Part shown: in pieces, positions 59,791-64,000 of the stretch
How positions within the stretch are numbered: position 1 is the stretch's first letter
Layout: each line of letters starts with the position of its first letter
Assembly (NCBI RefSeq): GCF_014650175.1
Contig: NZ_BMUL01000008.1
Span: 62,001 to 126,000 of the forward strand
From: Streptomyces termitum
Lineage (GTDB): Bacteria; Actinomycetota; Actinomycetes; Streptomycetales; Streptomycetaceae
Direction of reading: 5' to 3'
Length of the DNA stretch: 64,000 nucleotides
The notes under the pieces: generated by a model
Seen by the model: the letters and a program-made list of their open reading frames with translations, nothing else
Database searches by the model: none
What the model was told of the DNA's origin: nothing
Program-made: the position numbers and the translations under genes

Positions 59791-60555
59791 ATGTCCGAAT
59801 GGCTCGTCCTGGCCCTGGCGATGGCCGCCGCCTGCGCCGTCGTCCTGGCGATCGTCGTCATCAACCAGCGCCGGATCACCGACGACGACGACCCGAGCGA
59901 GACCCCCGACGTGCTCGAATACATGACGATGATGATCGGCGTGATCTACGCGATCGTCCTCGGTCTCGCCATCGCCGGCGTGTGGGAGGCGCGCGGCGCC
60001 GCCCAGGAGGTGGTGCGCCAGGAGGCCCAGGCGATGCACGAGATCTCCGAGCGGGTGCAGGTCTACCCGGAGCCGGTCCGCACCCGGATCCGCGGCGACG
60101 TCGACGCGTACGTCTCGTACGTGGTGAACCAGGAGTTCTCGCACATGGCCGACGAGGGCACGACCACCCCGGAGGGCGACGCGCTCCTCGGGAAGGTGCG
60201 GCGCAGCGTCACCGACTACGTGCCCGCGAACGACTTCGAGGGCCAGGCGTACCAGCCGCTGGTCGACCAGGTGATGGTGGCGGACGACGCGCGCGGCGCG
60301 CGCGGGCAGAGCGCCGGGGAGACCATGCCGGGGGTGGTCTGGTTCGGCCTGATCATCGGCGCCCTGGTCTCGGTCGGGCTGATCTTCATCCTCCAGATCC
60401 GGCGCACCGGGCGGGAGTTGCTGCTCGCGGGCCTCTACAGCGCGCTGATCGCCTTCCTCCTCTTCCTGATCTGGGACTTCGACGCGCCGTTCGGCCGCGG
60501 CCTGGCGGCCACCGCCGCGCCGTTCACCGACCTGTTCCCGCAGGTCACAGGCTGA
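59791..60555 (+). CDS. DUF4239 (bestrophin-like) membrane protein
   Basis: The protein has 254 residues. It has helices near 2-23 and 45-68, a soluble middle part (about 70-180) rich in Glu, Arg and Val, and helices near 187-207 and 215-232. The YMTMMIGVIYAIVLGLAIAG and WEARGAAQEVVRQEAQAM stretches are typical of DUF4239, a family distantly like bestrophin anion channels. A function in ion transport is a family guess. An AGGAA site lies 7 bp before the ATG. Confidence 0.8.
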   Translation: MSEWLVLALAMAAACAVVLAIVVINQRRITDDDDPSETPDVLEYMTMMIGVIYAIVLGLAIAGVWEARGAAQEVVRQEAQAMHEISERVQVYPEPVRTRIRGDVDAYVSYVVNQEFSHMADEGTTTPEGDALLGKVRRSVTDYVPANDFEGQAYQPLVDQVMVADDARGARGQSAGETMPGVVWFGLIIGALVSVGLIFILQIRRTGRELLLAGLYSALIAFLLFLIWDFDAPFGRGLAATAAPFTDLFPQVTG

Positions 60556-60719
60556 TCCACCGGTCGAAACTGTACCGTTCGGGGGACTCCCATGCCCCAT
60601 TCGCGCGTCTGGGATCGCGGCTGTGGTAGTGCGCTCCTAGCGTGGCGGGCAACGAGGTGCTTTGAGGCTCCTCGCGGCCAAACCGCCGCGGCCGGCCCTC
60701 GGGACCCGGAGGAATCACC

Positions 60720-61274
60720 ATGCGCGCGATACGTGCCGCGTCCGCCACCCTGCTGGGGGCGGTCGCCCTCGCCCTGGCGGCTCCCGCCGCAGCGCTCGCC
60801 GTCGACGGCGCGCCCGCTCCGAACCCGCGGGCGCGCGGAGCGAAGGCGGCGGGCGACTACGTCGTCTCCCCGTCCCTGGTCGCCCCCGGCGGCCGGGTGA
60901 CGCTCAGCGCCCCCGGCTGCTCCAGCACGGCGACGGCGACGGCGGGCATCTTCGACACCGTCCAGATCGCACCCGGTTCGGCCGCCACCGCCACCGTGGA
61001 CGCGGACGCCAAGCGCGGCGCCGTGTACACGGTGGCGTTCAACTGCTCGGGCGGGGGCCAGACCACTGTGGACCTGACGATCAGCGGCCTCGCGACGACG
61101 ACGCCCACGACGGGTGCGACGGTGCTGCTGGCACCGCGCGGCGTCCAGGGCGGACTGGGCGGTTCACAGGCCGGTCCGGGGCCCGGGACACTGGCGGCCG
61201 GCACGGCCCTGGTACTCGCCGCGGCGGCCGGTTCGGCGTACGCGCTCCGCCGCCGCTCGGCCCGCCGCCACTGA
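60720..61274 (+). CDS. Secreted protein with QGGLGGS motif and C-terminal sorting-like tail
   Basis: The protein has 184 residues. A signal peptide runs to about 27 (ending ALAVDG). An immunoglobulin-like or beta domain follows, starting at YVVSPSLVAPGG with two Cys (CSST and NCSG). The end has VQGGLGGS, a Gly/Pro spacer, a hydrophobic segment and an RRRSARRH tail. The order motif-hydrophobic segment-basic tail is that of a sortase substrate, but there is no LPxTG. A GGAGGA site precedes the ATG. It is a paralogue of the convergent gene at 61373. Confidence 0.82.
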   Translation: MRAIRAASATLLGAVALALAAPAAALAVDGAPAPNPRARGAKAAGDYVVSPSLVAPGGRVTLSAPGCSSTATATAGIFDTVQIAPGSAATATVDADAKRGAVYTVAFNCSGGGQTTVDLTISGLATTTPTTGATVLLAPRGVQGGLGGSQAGPGPGTLAAGTALVLAAAAGSAYALRRRSARRH

Positions 61275-61299
61275 CCCCGCCCGGGGCGGACGGCCGACG

Positions 61300-61343
61300 G
61301 CCCGCCGCCCCCGGTTCCCTCTCGGGACACGGGGGCGGCGGGC
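61300..61343. terminator. Hairpin between the two QGGLGGS protein genes
   Basis: Bases 61300-61313 pair perfectly with 61330-61343 (14 bp); the 16-base loop contains a further small TCCC/GGGA stem. It lies between convergent paralogous genes. Confidence 0.7.
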
Positions 61344-61372
61344 ACGGCCGGCGGACCGGGAGGTTCGTCCGG

Positions 61373-61858
61373 TCAGACGCCCGCGCCGGTGACGCGGCGG
61401 CGGCGGATCACGAAGAGTCCGCCGCCGAGCGCGGCGGCGGCGACCAGACCGCCGCCGACGGCCATCTCGGTGGAGCTGGGCGCCAGCGAGCCGCCCAGAC
61501 CGCCCTGGGTGCCGTTGCCCGACAGGACGCGGAACGGGTGCGTGACGACCTTGGAGTTGTCGCTGCACTTGACGGCCAGGTTGTAGTTGCCCGGCGTGGC
61601 GTTGTTGTAGACGCGGGCGATGCCGCTGGACAGGCCGTCGGAGTTGACCGAGAGGCTGGTCTCCGGGAAGGCGTTGGACGTGACGGTGCCTCCGTGGCCG
61701 CAGCCCTTGGCGGTGATCGTGATCGTCGACCCCGCGTGGACGTCGTAGGGGTTGACGGTGACGCCGCTGGGGCCGTTGGTGGCGGCGGCGAGGGGCGCGG
61801 CCAGGCCGACCGCCGCGAGCGCGGTGGCGGTCACCGCCAGAGTGCGTGCAGCACGCAT
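61373..61858 (-). CDS. Secreted protein with QGGLGGS motif, paralogue of the gene at 60720
   Basis: The protein has 161 residues: a signal peptide to about 26, a beta-rich domain (VTVNPYDVHAGSTITITAKGC, then VKCSDN, so two Cys at equivalent places) and then TQGGLGGS, a hydrophobic segment (VGGGLVAAAALGGGLFVI) and an RRRRVTGAGV tail. GGAGG lies 8 bp before the ATG. It is inverted and convergent relative to its paralogue, and 437 bp from the divergent sortase gene, which is the natural candidate to process it. Confidence 0.84.
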   Translation of the reverse strand: MRAARTLAVTATALAAVGLAAPLAAATNGPSGVTVNPYDVHAGSTITITAKGCGHGGTVTSNAFPETSLSVNSDGLSSGIARVYNNATPGNYNLAVKCSDNSKVVTHPFRVLSGNGTQGGLGGSLAPSSTEMAVGGGLVAAAALGGGLFVIRRRRVTGAGV

Positions 61859-62082
61859 GGTTGAACCTCCAGTGGAAGACGCCCCGAAGCGGTGCTCCGG
61901 GAGATTCGACGAGTACGTCTTCCATGACGAACCATCACAACTTGGGGCATTCCTTGCACATCGGCGCTGGGCCGGTCCGGTGAGCGACCGTGCCGCCGAT
62001 CGAGTTGCTCGCGCGGGGACAACCGCAGGTCAGAGGCGCACGGAACGATTGTCTGACGAATACTCGGATGGGCCAGCGCCCT

Positions 62083-62097
62083 GTCACCCGGGGTGAC
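62083..62097. repeat. Inverted repeat in the gap before the sortase gene
   Basis: GTCACC-N3-GGTGAC is a perfect 6+6 dyad in the 437-bp divergent gap 61859-62295. It could be an operator or a small hairpin about 200 bp upstream of the sortase ATG. I see no gene in the gap. Confidence 0.4.
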
Positions 62098-62295
62098 GAA
62101 CGCCCCCGGGACCGCCCCCGTCCGCGCCGCGCGGGAGCGGTGGCGGGGAGCCGGCGGCGGAGCGGAAGGCCGGTGCGGGGCCGGGTCCGGCGCGGGGCCA
62201 CCCGGACGGCGGCGGTGACGACCCGTTCGGTCCGCCCGGAGCGCGGGGCCGCGGACCCGCCCTTACCGTTCTCACGTCGCCACGAAGGGAGAACC

Positions 62296-62958
62296 ATGCC
62301 CCCGAAGGACTTCCGCGTTCCCGAGCGCAGGAGACGACACCCCTGGGGCGTCCTGGCCCTCGCCATGCTGTCCGGACTCGCGATGATGCGCAACGGCGTG
62401 GACGTCGCGGGCGGTCCGCCGCAGCCGGCCGCCGCGGCCCGTCCGGCGGCGCGGCCGGTCGCGCCGCCGCCCGCCGAGGCGTCCGCGGGCCTCCGGCCGC
62501 TGCCGTTCGCGCCCGCCTCCCGGATCCGCGTCCCGGCGATCGGCGTGGCCGCGCCGATCATGGACGTGGGCCTGGACGCGGAGGGCTGGGTGGCGGCCCC
62601 GCCCCCGGAGGACGCCAACCTGGCGGGCTGGTACCAGAACGGCATCGCGCCGGGCCAGCGCGGCACCGCCGTGATCGTCGGGCACGTCGACAACAAGAAG
62701 GGCCCGGCCGTCTTCTACGGGCTCGGCGCCGTGGAGAAGGGTCAGCACGTCGAGGTCGAGCGGTACGACGGACGGGTGGCCGTCTTCGAGGTCTACGGCG
62801 TGGAGGTGTACTCCAAGGCGGACTTCCCCGGCCCGCAGGTGTACGGCGACACGGGGCAGCCGGAGCTGCGGGTGATCACCTGCGGCGGCGGCTACACCCG
62901 GGCGGGCGGCTACGACGGGAACGTGGTCGTCTACGCCCGCATGGTCGCCTCGCGCTGA
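62296..62958 (+). CDS. Class F sortase
   Basis: The protein has 220 residues. An N-terminal signal anchor (about 18-34) is followed by an Ala/Pro-rich stalk and the sortase beta-barrel (about 75-218). The catalytic His130 is in VIVGHVDN, Cys196 in VITCGGG and Arg215 in VYAR; these fit the class F transpeptidase site. AAGGGAGAA lies before the ATG. Class F sortases are common in actinomycetes, and their substrates are mostly undefined. The two nearby secreted proteins with QGGLGGS tails are candidate substrates. Confidence 0.9.
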   Translation: MPPKDFRVPERRRRHPWGVLALAMLSGLAMMRNGVDVAGGPPQPAAAARPAARPVAPPPAEASAGLRPLPFAPASRIRVPAIGVAAPIMDVGLDAEGWVAAPPPEDANLAGWYQNGIAPGQRGTAVIVGHVDNKKGPAVFYGLGAVEKGQHVEVERYDGRVAVFEVYGVEVYSKADFPGPQVYGDTGQPELRVITCGGGYTRAGGYDGNVVVYARMVASR

Positions 62959-62965
62959 CCGCCGG

Positions 62966-63016
62966 GCACGGCGAGGGGCGCGGAGGGGGAATCCCTCTCC
63001 GCGCCCCTCGCCGTGC
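62966..63016. terminator. Long hairpin between sortase and polysaccharide deacetylase genes
   Basis: Bases 62966-62990 pair with 62992-63016 almost without interruption (one G-T pair). The stem lies 8 bp after the sortase stop and 6 bp from the convergent deacetylase stop. It is probably a bidirectional terminator. Confidence 0.8.
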
Positions 63017-63022
63017 GCCCCG

Positions 63023-63877
63023 TCAGCGCCGGGGCAGGGTGAGCGTGTAGCCCTCGTCGAGGAGGGCGGGGAGGTAGCGGCGGAGCGCGGCGACGCTCTG
63101 CGAGCGGTTCCCTCCCGCGTCGTGCGAGAGGACGACGACACCGGGCCCGGCCCCGGCGAGGACCCGGCGGACGATGGTGTCGGCGCCGGGCTCCGTCCAG
63201 TCGAGGGTGTCGACGGTCCAGGCCAGCGGCTCCATGCCGAGTTCCGCGCCGATCTCGAAGGAGTGCCGGTTCCAGGCGCCGTACGGGGCCCGGTACCAGC
63301 GCGGGGCCTCGCCGAGGACCTTCTCGACGACCTCGCTGGTGGAGCCGAGCTCGGTGCGGATGCGGGAGGGCGGCAGCTTGGGGACGAGCGGATGGGTCCA
63401 GGTGTGGTTGCCGACCACGTGCCCCTCGTCGGCCATCCGCCGCAGCAGGTCCCGGTTGTCCGTCGCCATCTCGCCGCAGACGAAGAAGACGGCGCGGCAG
63501 TCGTACCGCCGCAGGGTGTCCAGGATCGCCGGGGTGTAGCGGGGGTCGGGGCCGTCGTCGAAGGTGAGGACCATGGCGCGGCCGACGTCCGCGAGGGAGA
63601 GGAAGGGGCGGGTGCGGACCGGCGGCAGGGCGTGCGGGGCGGCGGCGGGGGCGTACGCGGTCATCGGCCGGAGCCGGTACGCGGCGGGGCTCAGCCGGGG
63701 TGCGGCGGGCGCCCCGGCGGCGGGGGCGGCGGGCCGGGCGGGGGGCGCCGCGGCGGGCGCGGGGGCGTCGGCGGTGAGGCAGTCGACGGCGAGGGCCCCG
63801 GCCGTGACGGTGGCGCCGAGGGCGGCGGCGAGACGGAGCGCCGACCTCCGTCCGATGAGAGGCTGATCATTTTTCAT
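63023..63877 (-). CDS. Tat-exported polysaccharide deacetylase (NodB/CE4 family)
   Basis: The protein has 284 residues. GRRSALRLAAALGATVTAG near residues 9-27 is a twin-arginine signal, followed by an Ala/Pro linker to about 85. The NodB domain has motif 1 TFDDGPD, motif 2 HTWTHP (metal-binding H-x3-H), motif 3 RAPYGAWN, motif 4 DTLDWTEPG and motif 5 VVLSHDAGG; all expected metal and catalytic residues are present. It should remove N-acetyl groups from peptidoglycan, chitin-like or other wall polymers. The ATG at 63877 is chosen because the signal peptide starts there; the open frame extends 37 codons upstream without features. Confidence 0.9.
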   Translation of the reverse strand: MKNDQPLIGRRSALRLAAALGATVTAGALAVDCLTADAPAPAAAPPARPAAPAAGAPAAPRLSPAAYRLRPMTAYAPAAAPHALPPVRTRPFLSLADVGRAMVLTFDDGPDPRYTPAILDTLRRYDCRAVFFVCGEMATDNRDLLRRMADEGHVVGNHTWTHPLVPKLPPSRIRTELGSTSEVVEKVLGEAPRWYRAPYGAWNRHSFEIGAELGMEPLAWTVDTLDWTEPGADTIVRRVLAGAGPGVVVLSHDAGGNRSQSVAALRRYLPALLDEGYTLTLPRR

Positions 63878-63967
63878 GACCCATGGTTCGTACGGAGCGG
63901 GGTGCGGGGCGCTCACCGACACCGGGCCGCCGCCCGATTGCACCCGATGGGCCGATACCCTCGAAAA

Positions 63968-64000
63968 GTGAGCGAACAGCGGCCCCATCAGTTCGAACGA
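63968..64000 (+). CDS. Start of a CDS cut by the window edge
   Basis: GTG at 63968 opens a frame reading VSEQRPHQFER to the window end. A TACCCT hexamer at 63956-63961 lies six bases before the GTG, which fits a leaderless transcript. With 11 codons no function can be given. Confidence 0.35.
   Translation, partial: MSEQRPHQFER

Noticed and set aside
60720..61858. Canonical LPxTG or LAxTG sorting signals in the two secreted proteins
   Set aside because: Neither motif is present; only the QGGLGGS sequence precedes the hydrophobic tail.

Overview
The window is about 73% G+C with strong third-position G/C bias, GTG as well as ATG starts, overlapping operons and mycelial-actinomycete gene families (class F sortase, DUF5685, PF04672-type methyltransferase, PAS-GGDEF-EAL, phosphocholine-type phospholipase C). 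It is almost certainly a Streptomyces chromosome or a very close relative.

Region 1 (1-28811) is a catechol-hydroxamate siderophore locus. It holds an MbtH-like protein, a GNAT enzyme on the opposite strand, a stand-alone aryl carrier protein, an EntS-like exporter, two NRPS genes with six modules (C-A-T, C-A-T, C-A-T, C-A-T-E, then C-A-T, C-A-T-TE), and a complete 2,3-dihydroxybenzoate (DHB) supply and activation set (EntA, EntC, EntE and EntB homologues). Three near-palindromic 19-bp iron boxes mark the iron-responsive promoters. Reading the adenylation pockets by eye gives DHB-Gly-Orn(or other basic)-Ser-D-Ser-Orn(or other basic)-N5-hydroxy-Orn. The hydroxylase, ferric-siderophore uptake and reductase genes are not in the window.

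Region 2 (28988-32730) is the most unusual part: a two-gene unit. A small Trypco1 (CU044_2847-type) protein is followed 5 bp later by a 1137-residue protein joining a trypsin-like protease, a STAND NTPase, a coiled coil, a histidine kinase and a receiver domain. All catalytic motifs look intact. It looks like a conflict or stress-sensing NTPase system wired into phosphorelay signalling.

Region 3 (32805-43292) is ordinary accessory and primary metabolism: a UvrA2-like ABC protein with an apparently leaderless AT-rich promoter; a type-B succinate dehydrogenase operon (sdhC-sdhA-sdhB, minus strand) facing a LysR regulator; a GAF-domain regulator followed by an aldehyde dehydrogenase; and a small EF-hand protein.

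Region 4 (43609-58541) contains a Tat-exported phospholipase C with a large C-terminal extension and a PHO-box-like repeat upstream, a DUF5685 protein with a Gly/Ser- and Cys-rich tail, a glycosyltransferase, a NarL-type two-component pair, a K+/H+ antiporter operon with an RCK membrane protein, and a translationally coupled methyltransferase / PAS-GGDEF-EAL pair.

Region 5 (59040-64000) concerns the cell envelope: a Pro-rich surface protein, a DUF4239 membrane protein, two related secreted proteins sharing a QGGLGGS motif before a C-terminal membrane segment, a class F sortase, a Tat-exported polysaccharide deacetylase, and the start of one more gene at the right edge. Most convergent gene pairs are separated by long, nearly perfect hairpins. 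I saw no tRNA, rRNA, CRISPR array, insertion sequence or attachment site.
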